Position numbers and translations under genes: made by a program | Shown: positions 1 through 6,875 of the stretch, in pieces | Layout: the number at the start of each line of letters is the position of its first letter | How positions within the stretch are numbered: the first letter of the stretch is position 1 | Notes under the pieces: model-generated | What the model was told of the DNA's origin: nothing | The model's input: the letters and a program-made list of their open reading frames with translations, nothing else | Database searches by the model: none | Assembly (NCBI GenBank): GCA_016764035.1 | Contig: JAESSQ010000008.1 | Location: forward strand, 1 to 9,938 | DNA: 9,938 bases | From: Gammaproteobacteria bacterium | GTDB lineage: Bacteria > Pseudomonadota > Gammaproteobacteria > SZUA-229 | Direction of reading: 5' to 3'

Positions 1-465
1 ACCCTAAAAGAAAAATCCACAGGCCATGAACTATCACTACCATTGATGTGCCAGCATTGTGAATCAGCGCCCTGTGTCGATGTATGCCCAACAGGCGCAT
101 CCTTTCTTCGTGCCGATTGTCTGGCACTGGTCGACAAACACATCTGCATCGGCTGCCGTTATTGCATGATGGCCTGCCCCTACAAAGCACGCTCCTTCGT
201 ACACGAAGCCATCGAAAACCAAAAAACCACTGCGCCACGCGGTAAAGGTACGGTTGAATCTTGCACCATGTGTGTCACACGCATCGATAACGGTGGCATT
301 CCTGCATGCGTTGAAGCCTGTACCGCTGAAAACCATCACGCCATGCTTTTTGGTGATTTGAATAATCCAGACAGTGAAATATCTATGCGTTTAAAAAGCG
401 AGGGCGGTAAGCAATTACGTCCAGATCTAGCGCTAAATACTGGCGTACGTTACCAGGGTTTATGA
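1..465 (+). CDS. dsrO: DsrO, periplasmic iron-sulfur ferredoxin of the DsrMKJOP complex (5' end missing)
   Basis: The frame is open from base 1 to the TGA at 463-465, giving the last 154 residues of a 4Fe-4S ferredoxin of the NrfC/HybA/DsrO type. Visible cysteine motifs are CQHCESAPCVDVCP (from base 49), CIGCRYCMMACP (from base 145) and CTMC...PACVEAC (from base 262). These give twelve cysteines, enough for three clusters; the first family motif and the Tat signal expected for DsrO would lie left of the window. In the family, DsrO works with DsrJ and DsrP on the periplasmic side and exchanges electrons with the quinone pool. Identification as DsrO rather than another NrfC-like subunit rests on the following dsrP-dsrN-dsrR order. 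A TTG/ATG pair at 43-48 lies inside the conserved domain, so it is not the true start. Confidence 0.93.
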   Translation, partial: TLKEKSTGHELSLPLMCQHCESAPCVDVCPTGASFLRADCLALVDKHICIGCRYCMMACPYKARSFVHEAIENQKTTAPRGKGTVESCTMCVTRIDNGGIPACVEACTAENHHAMLFGDLNNPDSEISMRLKSEGGKQLRPDLALNTGVRYQGL

Positions 466-513
466 TCAAAACTTCGTCGGAACATAACAGATCAAAATAT
501 AGCAGAGATCATC

Positions 514-1719
514 ATGAGTAAAATACAATACACCTCGATCGAAGGCAAAAGCGTAGCTTATTTCACCTTACTGGCCGTTTTAGCTTTGACCATGATACTC
601 GGCGCATTGTCTGTATTGTATATGGAACACGAAGGTCATTATGTCACCGGCATGAATAATCAAATCGTCTGGGGTATGCCGCATGTATTTGCTATTTTTC
701 TGGTGGTGGCAGCATCTGGCGCATTAAATATCGCGTCCATCGCTACCGTGTTTAGAAAAAAACTTTATGAACCCATGGCACGTTTGTCCGCGCTGGTTGC
801 CATCGCCCTACTCGCTGGTGGTCTCATTGTGATATTGCTGGACCTTGGCCGTCCTGACCGTCTAATGATTGCACTGACGTACAACAACGTTAGATCAATC
901 TTCACCTGGAACGTTATTTTATACACCGGCTTTTTTGCTTTTGCTGGTTTTTATCTGTGGACCATGATGGATCACAACGTACATAAATATAAATATTTTG
1001 CTGGGCTGTCTGCCTTCGTATGGCGTTTAATGCTTACCACAGGTACCGGTTCAATCTTTGGCTTTTTGGTGGCTCGCTCTGCTTACGATGCAGCCTTGAT
1101 GGCGCCCATGTTCATTATTATGTCTTTCTCTTTTGGTCTGGCTATTTTCTTACTGGTATTGATGTCCAGTTACAAATGGACCAACAGAGAACTTGGCGAC
1201 TTCGTTGTCAACCGCTTACGAAATCTACTGGGTGTGTTTGTCGCAGCAGTGCTATATTTCACCACGGTCTACCACCTGACTAACTTATATGCCACACAAC
1301 ACCATGGCGTAGAAAAGTTTTTATTATTAGAAGGTGGTGTACTTAGTCATATCTTTTGGATTGGTGAAATAATCATAGGTGGCATCATACCGTTGATACT
1401 AATATACGCACCTGGCGTTAAAAACTGTCGCACAACCTTAGGTTTAATCTGCACCATGGTCATCATCGGTGGTTTTGCCAAAGTCTACACAATACTGATT
1501 GCCGGTCAGGCCTACCCGTTGGAGATTTTCCCTGGTTATGACGTCAGCAGTTCTTTTTTCGACGGTGTCATTACCAGTTATACCCCTAGTCTTCCTGAAA
1601 TATCACTAGGATTGGGAGGCATCGCTTTGTCTCTTTTCATTATTACTTTTGCACTAAAGATATTACGCTTTCTGCCAGAATCACTGGCCGATACCGTAAC
1701 TAACGCGCACACAAAGTAA
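514..1719 (+). CDS. dsrP: DsrP, NrfD/PsrC-family integral membrane quinone-interacting subunit
   Basis: This 401-residue protein is strongly hydrophobic. About ten membrane segments can be read, near residues 13-36, 50-78, 91-111, 127-150, 160-185, 192-217, 237-258, 274-298, 308-331 and 367-389. That count and length fit the NrfD/PsrC family. The stretch LLDLGRPDR after the third segment and the lack of cofactor-binding motifs also fit. In the family, DsrP passes electrons between membrane quinone and the periplasmic DsrO/DsrJ subunits of DsrMKJOP. It starts 48 nt after dsrO with only a weak ribosome site (AGAGA) before the ATG, which suggests co-transcription. The NrfD fold is near certain; the DsrP name depends on the neighbours. 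Confidence 0.93.
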   Translation: MSKIQYTSIEGKSVAYFTLLAVLALTMILGALSVLYMEHEGHYVTGMNNQIVWGMPHVFAIFLVVAASGALNIASIATVFRKKLYEPMARLSALVAIALLAGGLIVILLDLGRPDRLMIALTYNNVRSIFTWNVILYTGFFAFAGFYLWTMMDHNVHKYKYFAGLSAFVWRLMLTTGTGSIFGFLVARSAYDAALMAPMFIIMSFSFGLAIFLLVLMSSYKWTNRELGDFVVNRLRNLLGVFVAAVLYFTTVYHLTNLYATQHHGVEKFLLLEGGVLSHIFWIGEIIIGGIIPLILIYAPGVKNCRTTLGLICTMVIIGGFAKVYTILIAGQAYPLEIFPGYDVSSSFFDGVITSYTPSLPEISLGLGGIALSLFIITFALKILRFLPESLADTVTNAHTK

Positions 1720-1820
1720 TAAGAGATAAACGTTAAGCTACTAATACTAAGATACCGATTAACGATGGCCACGTTTGCAGCGAAGTACTCTTCCTACAAT
1801 TTCTACGGTAACCTGTAACC

Positions 1821-3296
1821 ATGTCTCGCATCTTTATTTCCGCTGCACATAAATCCTCTGGTAAAACCACTGTCAGCGTCGGCCTGTGTGCCGCGTTAAA
1901 ACAACGCGGACTTACTATTCAAAGTTTTAAAAAAGGCCCTGATTACATCGACCCTTACTGGTTAGCGCAGGCAACCGGTCGTAACTGCTATAACCTTGAT
2001 TTTTACACCATGGAGCGCGAAGAAATTCTTGCCATGCTGCAACATAGATCACAAGATGCCGACATCAGTTTAATTGAAGGCAACAAAGGTTTATATGATG
2101 GCCTCGATCTCGATGGCAGCAACAGCAATGCAGCCTTAGCAACATTGACTAAAACACCTATAATACTCGTGTTAAACGCTAGAGGCATGACACGAGGTAT
2201 CGCGCCGTTAATACTAGGCTATCAAGCCTTTGATAAAAACGTTTCTATCAGAGGCGTCATCCTCAACCGGCTTGGCGGCTCGCGTCATGAAAGTAAACTG
2301 CGTAATGTTATCGAACACTACACTGACGTAAATGTCGTCGGCGCGATACATAACGATAAACGATTCGATATCGAAGAACGTCATCTAGGCCTTATTCCCG
2401 GACATGAAGACCCTTTATGCGCAAAAAAAATTGATCTATTAGCCCAGGCCATTAACGAACAAGTAGATATTAATGCCGTGCTTACTATTGCAAACCAGGC
2501 TGGAGAAATCACCAGCAGCACCACTAAATCCGACACATCGACGGCTACCATTAATTTACACAAAGAACCGGATATCAAACTAGGTCTAATCCGCTGCCCT
2601 GCTTTCGGTTTTTATTACCCCGATGATCTACAGGCATTACAATCTGCTGGCGCTGAAATTATCGAGATTGACCCTTGCAAGGATACTGAACTTCCAGTGC
2701 TTGATGCAATGTTTATCGGTGGTGGATTTCCCGAAACCCATATGCAGGAACTAGCAGCGAACAAACACATGCGCACGGCAATTAAAGATGCTATCGACAA
2801 GGGCTTACCTTGTTATGCCGAGTGCGGCGGTTTAATGTATCTTGCGCGCTCAATTGAATGGCAACACGATGGTCGTTTAGAAAAACGTGATATGGTTGGT
2901 TGTATCGATACCGATATCATCATGGAGCCACGTCCACAAGGTCGAGGTTATGTGCAACTAAAAGAAACCGAAAATAGCTTGTGGCCCGGTAAAACTGAAA
3001 AAATTATCAGTGCGCATGAATTTCATTATTCACGTTTTAGTCGCCCGTCAGATGCACCGCCCAATAAAACAATAAACGTTATTAATACTGCCGACAAAAA
3101 TGTTGCCTTTGCCTTCAAAGTAAAACGCGGTACGGGTATCGATGGTAAAGTAGACGGCTATATTTATAAAAACTTGCTTGCCACCTACAGTCATCAACGT
3201 AACACCTGGAATAATCCATGGGCACAGCGATTCATTAATTTCGCCAGGCAACACAAACAACAAACAATTAAACAAAAACTACAAATTAAACCATGA
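1821..3296 (+). CDS. dsrN: DsrN, glutamine-dependent siroheme amidase (CbiA/CobB family)
   Basis: This 491-residue protein has two domains. The N-terminal part carries a P-loop-like ATP site (AHKSSGKTT, residues 9-17) typical of dethiobiotin-synthetase/CbiA ATPases, followed by KKGPDYIDPYW, which is characteristic of cobyrinic acid a,c-diamide synthases. The C-terminal class-I glutamine amidotransferase domain shows CYAECGGLMYL with the nucleophile Cys335, then AHEFHYS (His399/His402). A Ser/Thr-rich linker near residues 229-245 separates them. In A. vinosum, DsrN amidates siroheme to the siro(heme)amide of oxidative DsrAB; a cobalamin CbiA could look the same by motif alone, but the dsrP/dsrR neighbours favour DsrN. 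A 101-nt gap precedes the gene, with no strong ribosome site. Its stop TGA (3294-3296) overlaps the dsrR start as ATGA, implying translational coupling. Confidence 0.92.
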   Translation: MSRIFISAAHKSSGKTTVSVGLCAALKQRGLTIQSFKKGPDYIDPYWLAQATGRNCYNLDFYTMEREEILAMLQHRSQDADISLIEGNKGLYDGLDLDGSNSNAALATLTKTPIILVLNARGMTRGIAPLILGYQAFDKNVSIRGVILNRLGGSRHESKLRNVIEHYTDVNVVGAIHNDKRFDIEERHLGLIPGHEDPLCAKKIDLLAQAINEQVDINAVLTIANQAGEITSSTTKSDTSTATINLHKEPDIKLGLIRCPAFGFYYPDDLQALQSAGAEIIEIDPCKDTELPVLDAMFIGGGFPETHMQELAANKHMRTAIKDAIDKGLPCYAECGGLMYLARSIEWQHDGRLEKRDMVGCIDTDIIMEPRPQGRGYVQLKETENSLWPGKTEKIISAHEFHYSRFSRPSDAPPNKTINVINTADKNVAFAFKVKRGTGIDGKVDGYIYKNLLATYSHQRNTWNNPWAQRFINFARQHKQQTIKQKLQIKP

Positions 3297-3607
3297 TTAC
3301 AGTAACACCCGCTGCTGCTGCACAGATGAAGCTATCTGCCAAGCAGGGAAAAACCGAAAACATATCACTGCGTATCGCGGCAACGCTTAACAACGATAAG
3401 AGCATTCACTATGGCATGGGGTTTGACGACAAAAAAGAAGATGACACTATACTATCTATTGACGATATTGAAATTATCATTGCACCTTCCAGTACAAAGT
3501 TATTAAAAAACACCACCATTGACTTCGTCGAACTGGAACCGGGTAAATTTCAATTTATCTTCATGAACCCTAACGATGCAAACTATAAGCCGCCAGCCAC
3601 AAAATAA
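3293..3607 (+). CDS. dsrR: DsrR, cysteine-free IscA-fold protein
   Basis: This 104-residue protein opens with ITVTPAAAAQMKL, the start typical of A-type Fe-S carrier (IscA/ErpA) proteins. It contains no cysteine at all, so the three cluster-binding cysteines of IscA are absent. This matches DsrR of A. vinosum, which has the IscA fold without binding a cluster and has been linked to post-transcriptional control of dsr gene products. Later family-like segments are IRIAA-type strand residues (LRIAATL, 26-32), IIAPSSTKLL (60-69) and the strand pair FVELEPGKFQFIF (78-90). The ATG overlaps the dsrN stop by four bases. No other start fits the family length. The fold assignment is by sequence resemblance only; the name is supported strongly by position. 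Confidence 0.9.
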   Translation: MITVTPAAAAQMKLSAKQGKTENISLRIAATLNNDKSIHYGMGFDDKKEDDTILSIDDIEIIIAPSSTKLLKNTTIDFVELEPGKFQFIFMNPNDANYKPPATK

Positions 3608-3625
3608 TCTCGCAGCAATATAATA

Positions 3626-4771
3626 ATGACCAATAATTCATTATTCACCTGGGACACGTCATCACTGACACTGCTTTATCAGATAACAAGCACGTTAAAT
3701 TCTGCACACAAAGAAAAGCAAATTTTGCATGATTTTTTAATCCTGCTAAAGCAACATTTTAACGCTAGCGCTGGCACTATTCAGCTCATCACCGATGAAG
3801 GCTTGATGAACCTTATCGCCTACTTCGGCATCTCCGACGAACAGGCAAGCCACATTCAACACACGCCTATTGATGGTCATTTGTTTAGTTTCGAAACCAA
3901 TGTTATTGATGAGATACAGATACATGAAACTAAACTAGACGTCGACACCTTGCCGCCTAAACAACTTTGTATACCGGTACGATACAAAATTATGACCCTT
4001 GGCGTTATCAATCTTTTTGTTGATGAAACAATTGAAATAACAGAAGATCTTGCCTACTTGTTACTGGCCGTCGGTGCGCATTTAGGTGAATCAATTGAAC
4101 GTTCATTAAACAATCAAAAAAGTCGGCGCAAATTAATTAAAGATGAACGCAATATCATTGCAAATGAATTACACGACTCACTGGCGCAAACATTGGCCTC
4201 ATTACGTTTTCAGGTAAGAATATTAGATCAGGCTTTACAGCCTAATGCCGACTTCATGACCATAAAAACCCTTGAGTCGGTCGAGCATAGCCTCGATGAA
4301 GCCAGCACTGACCTGCGTGAACTCATCGCACATTGCCGTGTACCCGTCGAGCAGCAAGGTCTGGTGTCAGCAATCAAACGCGCTGTCGATAGGTTTCGCA
4401 AAGACACCGGTATACCCATCTTGCTACAGAGCGATGAACAGGTACTAACGCTACCATCCAACATAGAACTTAATGCCTACCGTATTGTTCAAGAAGCACT
4501 TACCAATATTAAAAAGCATGCAGATGCACACATCGTTCGCGTTTTATTAACACGAGACGAGAGCAATATCATCAAAATTTTAATAGAAAATGACGGCAAA
4601 GGATTTGATCAAAACAAAATACAAAGCTCGGCGGGCGATCATATCGGTTTATCGATAATGAAAGAAAGAGCCAGACATCTTGGCGGTAAATTAAAAATAG
4701 AAAGTGAAATCGACGAAGGTACTCGCGTCGAACTTACCTTTCGATATAACGACACACTGAACAAAGCATGA
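3626..4771 (+). CDS. NarX-like soluble GAF sensor histidine kinase (HisKA_3 type)
   Basis: This is a 381-residue cytoplasmic kinase with no signal peptide or membrane segment. Residues ~10-160 look like a GAF domain, ending in CIPVRYKIMTLGVINLF. The dimerisation/phosphoacceptor region holds ERNIIANELHDSLAQTL with the phospho-accepting His183, closely resembling the ELHDSLAQ box of NarX/NarQ. The ATPase domain shows the N box (EALTNIKKHADA, Asn294), the G1 box END323GKGFD and the G2 box HIGLSIMKERA. Full NarX/NarQ proteins have transmembrane and periplasmic nitrate-binding parts; these are absent, so the signal must be intracellular. The start codon sits 18 nt after dsrR without a clear ribosome site, so read-through from the dsr operon is likely. 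A NarL-type regulator follows at 63 nt. The signal cannot be read from the sequence. Confidence 0.9.
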   Translation: MTNNSLFTWDTSSLTLLYQITSTLNSAHKEKQILHDFLILLKQHFNASAGTIQLITDEGLMNLIAYFGISDEQASHIQHTPIDGHLFSFETNVIDEIQIHETKLDVDTLPPKQLCIPVRYKIMTLGVINLFVDETIEITEDLAYLLLAVGAHLGESIERSLNNQKSRRKLIKDERNIIANELHDSLAQTLASLRFQVRILDQALQPNADFMTIKTLESVEHSLDEASTDLRELIAHCRVPVEQQGLVSAIKRAVDRFRKDTGIPILLQSDEQVLTLPSNIELNAYRIVQEALTNIKKHADAHIVRVLLTRDESNIIKILIENDGKGFDQNKIQSSAGDHIGLSIMKERARHLGGKLKIESEIDEGTRVELTFRYNDTLNKA

Positions 4772-4834
4772 TAAATTGTCTTATTATTCGCGACGACAAA
4801 CGCGACAACAAAACAACTTTCTGAGAACATTACT

Positions 4835-5491
4835 ATGCGCGTAATAATAATAGATGACCATGCACTCTTTAGAGACGGCTTAAAAGGTTTACTCGAACAA
4901 CGTAATATCGATGTTGCGGGTGTCGCTGCAGACGGTAATGAAGGTATAGAATTGGCGAAAAAAATTCTACCTGACATCATATTACTGGATTTACGCATGC
5001 CAAAAATGAATGGCCTGGAAACCTTACCTATTCTACGTAAAGAGCTACCAAACATCCCTGTCGTCATGCTTACAACCAGCAATGATGAAAGCGATTTGAT
5101 TAAAGCATTACGCAGCGGTGCTCAAGGTTACCTGCTGAAAGATATGGAACCCGAAGAATTACTCAATTCATTGCGAGATATTGAAAGCGGGAAAAATGTG
5201 GTTGCATCCGATTTAACCGATGCACTGGCCAGAATGGTTCAGGGCGAAACCGTACCAGGTGATGACGAAGGTCCTTTTTCAGCGCTAACGCCTCGTGAAA
5301 CAGAAATTCTTTCTCTTCTGGCTGAAGGTCAGAGTAATAAACTCATTGCTAGAAACTTAGGAATTTCTGACGGCACAGTAAAGCTGCATGTAAAAGCAAT
5401 TCTCAGAAAACTGAGCATACATTCACGTGTCGAAGCCGCTGTTATGGCTGTCGAACACGGCTTACGTAAGAAAAATAAAGAAAAAACTTAA
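4835..5491 (+). CDS. NarL/FixJ-family response regulator (REC + LuxR-type HTH)
   Basis: This 218-residue regulator has a receiver domain in residues 1-~118: acidic pair Asp7/Asp8, phospho-acceptor Asp52 in LLDLRMPKMNG, Thr80 in VVMLTT and Lys102 in YLLKDME. After a linker (~130-148) comes a LuxR-type helix-turn-helix (151-~207) with LTPRETEIL, IARNLGISDGTVKLHVKAI and SRVEAAV. The last helix and the SRVEAAV tail resemble E. coli NarL. Together with the upstream NarX-like kinase it should form a two-component pair that controls transcription when phosphorylated. The 63-nt gap between kinase and regulator contains a repeated CGCGAC but no obvious promoter. Target genes are unknown; dsr genes, nitrate respiration genes or the neighbouring rhodanese are possible (inference). 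Confidence 0.92.
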   Translation: MRVIIIDDHALFRDGLKGLLEQRNIDVAGVAADGNEGIELAKKILPDIILLDLRMPKMNGLETLPILRKELPNIPVVMLTTSNDESDLIKALRSGAQGYLLKDMEPEELLNSLRDIESGKNVVASDLTDALARMVQGETVPGDDEGPFSALTPRETEILSLLAEGQSNKLIARNLGISDGTVKLHVKAILRKLSIHSRVEAAVMAVEHGLRKKNKEKT

Positions 5492-5503
5492 ATCTTGACT
5501 TTT

Positions 5504-5640
5504 CCACCAATGAACGCAAATACACGCAAATACACGCAAATCTTTACAAAGAAAAACAATAATTTTAAAAGGTAAGAAATATTTTCTAAATTGAGTTTTA
5601 TTGATGTTTTTTATTTGCGTTGATTTGCGTTCATTAGCGG
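5504..5640. repeat. Imperfect inverted repeat with 10-bp tandem units (ACGCAAAT-type)
   Basis: The left arm (5504-5532) matches the reverse complement of the right arm (5612-5640) at 25 of 29 positions; both contain AATGAACGCAAAT on their respective strands. The left arm is extended by tandem 10-mers: GAACGCAAAT (5512-5521) and two exact ACACGCAAAT copies (5522-5531, 5532-5541). The right arm holds two TTTGCGTT units. The 79-nt spacer is AT-rich with no coding sign. The element fills nearly the whole gap between the response regulator and the rhodanese. It could be a dispersed intergenic repeat able to fold into a long hairpin, or a pair of operator sites. Just after it, TTGCGT (5625-5630) and TATATT (5649-5654) with an 18-nt spacer could be a weak promoter for the rhodanese. 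Confidence 0.75.
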
Positions 5641-5677
5641 AGGAGAAATATATTTATCTAAATATAAAAGCACCAAC

Positions 5678-6160
5678 ATGAAAACGTTCAAACAAATCGT
5701 TACCGCAGCCAGCGAATCCATCACTGAGATCATGCCCTGGGATGTGGCAGATCGTATTAAAAAAAATGATGCACTAATACTTATCGATATACATGAAGAA
5801 TGTGAGTTCGCGCAATTTCATATAAAAAACGCCATTTTAATTCCACGCGGTATACTTGAGTCTGCCTGTGAAAAAGAATACGATGATGCCAACCCTGCGC
5901 TGGTGGCTGGTCGCGATAAAGAAATTATCCTCATCTGCCGTTCTGGTTCACGTAGTAGCCTCGGCACACAAACATTACAGACCATGGGCTTTACCAATAT
6001 CTGCTCGATGAAGACAGGTCTACGTGGCTGGAATGATTATGAATTACCACTATACAATACAGAGAAAAAATTACTTGACCCTGATGATGTTGAAAAAATG
6101 CTATCAACAGGTTTTTGTGCTACATCGAAATACACTAACAGACAAGCGATAAACGCATAA
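5678..6160 (+). CDS. Single-domain rhodanese-like sulfurtransferase
   Basis: This 160-residue protein carries one rhodanese domain. LIDIHEECEFAQFHIKNAILIPRG (residues ~34-58, cut by the usual DxR/H..EF..GHI pattern in variant form) precedes the active-site loop CRSGSRS with catalytic Cys87, followed by the LRGWNDYELPLY-type C-terminal strand and turn. The loop length of six residues after Cys is that of sulfur-transferring rhodaneses rather than phosphatases. A ~30-residue tail adds another cysteine (Cys147). There is no signal peptide, so it should be cytoplasmic. Near a dsr cluster such proteins can hand persulfide sulfur to TusA/DsrE carriers, but neither partner is in this window. The ATG at 5678 is the only start codon in frame after the stop at 5621-5623; a strong GGAGGA (5639-5644) lies too far upstream to serve it. 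Confidence 0.88.
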   Translation: MKTFKQIVTAASESITEIMPWDVADRIKKNDALILIDIHEECEFAQFHIKNAILIPRGILESACEKEYDDANPALVAGRDKEIILICRSGSRSSLGTQTLQTMGFTNICSMKTGLRGWNDYELPLYNTEKKLLDPDDVEKMLSTGFCATSKYTNRQAINA

Positions 6161-6174
6161 TTAAATAAGAAATA

Positions 6175-6504
6175 TCAAACCTGCTCATTGCTGTAATGTT
6201 TATGGTCCTTACGACGCTTACCTGCTTTTTGCGTGATTACGCCTTGAATAACTTGCTGACCGCTTATCTCAATCGTGTCGTATAAATCATTCAATGGCTG
6301 CAAAAAATATTTATCATCAACTATACGCAGCTGACGAAAAATATATTCATTATCAACCTCTGCCATAACATAACTACCATCTCGAATAGCGCCTTCTGGA
6401 TCAATAATAATAATTGCCCCTTCGACAAACTCGGGCAACATACTGTCACCTAACACACGTAATGCAAATGGTTCTCTTGCTGCGCAACCACCACCGGTAT
6501 CCAT
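6175..6504 (-). CDS. Small S24/LexA-fold protein without HTH and lacking the catalytic lysine
   Basis: This 109-residue leftward gene encodes only a LexA/UmuD-like S24 peptidase fold. The serine motif GDSMLPEF (Ser21) is intact and followed by a G...I..D segment and DGSYVMAEVDNEYIFRQL. In LexA the last segment reads DDEVTVKRL and its lysine is the general base; here Arg57 occupies that place, 36 residues after the serine. There is no N-terminal DNA-binding domain: the frame upstream of the ATG meets a stop at 6541-6543 with no other start. The C-terminus is basic (GKRRKDHK). Its 3' end faces the rhodanese stop at 14 nt. A possible -10 (TATAGT, 6543-6548 on this strand) lies 38 nt upstream. 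Self-cleavage or proteolysis is doubtful; a role as a folded binding module is possible. Function unknown. Confidence 0.8.
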   Translation of the reverse strand: MDTGGGCAAREPFALRVLGDSMLPEFVEGAIIIIDPEGAIRDGSYVMAEVDNEYIFRQLRIVDDKYFLQPLNDLYDTIEISGQQVIQGVITQKAGKRRKDHKHYSNEQV

Positions 6505-6875
6505 AATCTTACCAACGTAATTTAACTGTAAAACACATAACTACTATACCTCAGGAAACCGACAATTAAACCTTTCAGATTTCATTTTAAAACAATAAAT
6601 ACGTCTGCTTTTTTCTTTGCGTTTGTAATGTTAAACCCAAACATTAATCATCAAAATAGTTCCTGTGCAGCTAGAATACCGGATTATCTAGCGCTATCCC
6701 AACTATTTTGGGATAGTAAAGCTGACATAGGGGCTGTAATTTAAAGTGATTTCAAGTATTCTCTCAAACTAACAATTTCTATGCATAGTTACGAAAGTAG
6801 GCAAATATAAAACTAATCTGTAATCTACTGTCTGTAACCGAGAACTAAAAAAATATAAATAAATCTGAGGATAAC
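6505..6875. other. 371-bp divergent intergenic region with structured core
   Basis: This AT-rich stretch lies between the leftward S24-like gene and the rightward pfp gene, so it should hold promoters for both. No convincing -35/-10 pair is visible for pfp. For the leftward gene only a -10-like TATAGT stands out. The centre (6652-6716) holds hairpins described separately. A 38-codon ATG frame (6628-6744) runs through them but has no ribosome site and I recognise nothing in it. The pfp gene has a good ribosome site, TGAGG at 6866-6870, five bases before its ATG. Confidence 0.6.
6670..6716. promoter_or_regulatory. Two adjacent hairpins (operator or RNA structure candidate)
   Basis: GCTAGA (6670-6675) pairs with TCTAGC (6687-6692). 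Directly after it, CTATCCCAA (6694-6702) pairs perfectly with TTGGGATAG (6708-6716) around a 5-nt loop. No T-run follows on either strand, so this is not a standard terminator. The second palindrome is long enough to be a dimeric regulator site. It lies about 160 nt before pfp and 190 nt before the S24-like gene start on the other side. Confidence 0.5.

Noticed and set aside
64..339. Minus-strand 91-codon frame inside dsrO
   Set aside because: Antisense to conserved ferredoxin motifs; no domain or ribosome site.
1720..1820. Gap between dsrP and dsrN as a possible promoter or terminator
   Set aside because: It has short direct repeats (GTAACC twice, 1807-1819) but no convincing promoter pair or stable hairpin with a T-run, so dsrN is taken as part of the dsr operon.
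1821..3296. Cobalamin-pathway CbiA
   Set aside because: Motifs alone would allow it, but the gene is flanked by dsrP and dsrR and no cobalamin gene is present.
4639..5082. 147-codon minus-strand frame across the kinase end and the response regulator start
   Set aside because: It lies opposite two well-supported genes with clear domain motifs and has no recognisable product; an antisense shadow.
5638..5656. Strong GGAGGA ribosome-site-like sequence
   Set aside because: No ATG, GTG or TTG lies 4-12 bases downstream, and the rhodanese ATG is over 30 nt away; it is more likely part of the repeat edge or chance.
6175..6504. Prophage or SOS repressor reading of the S24-like gene
   Set aside because: There is no HTH domain, no cleavage site and no phage gene nearby, so a LexA or CI-like repressor call is not supported.
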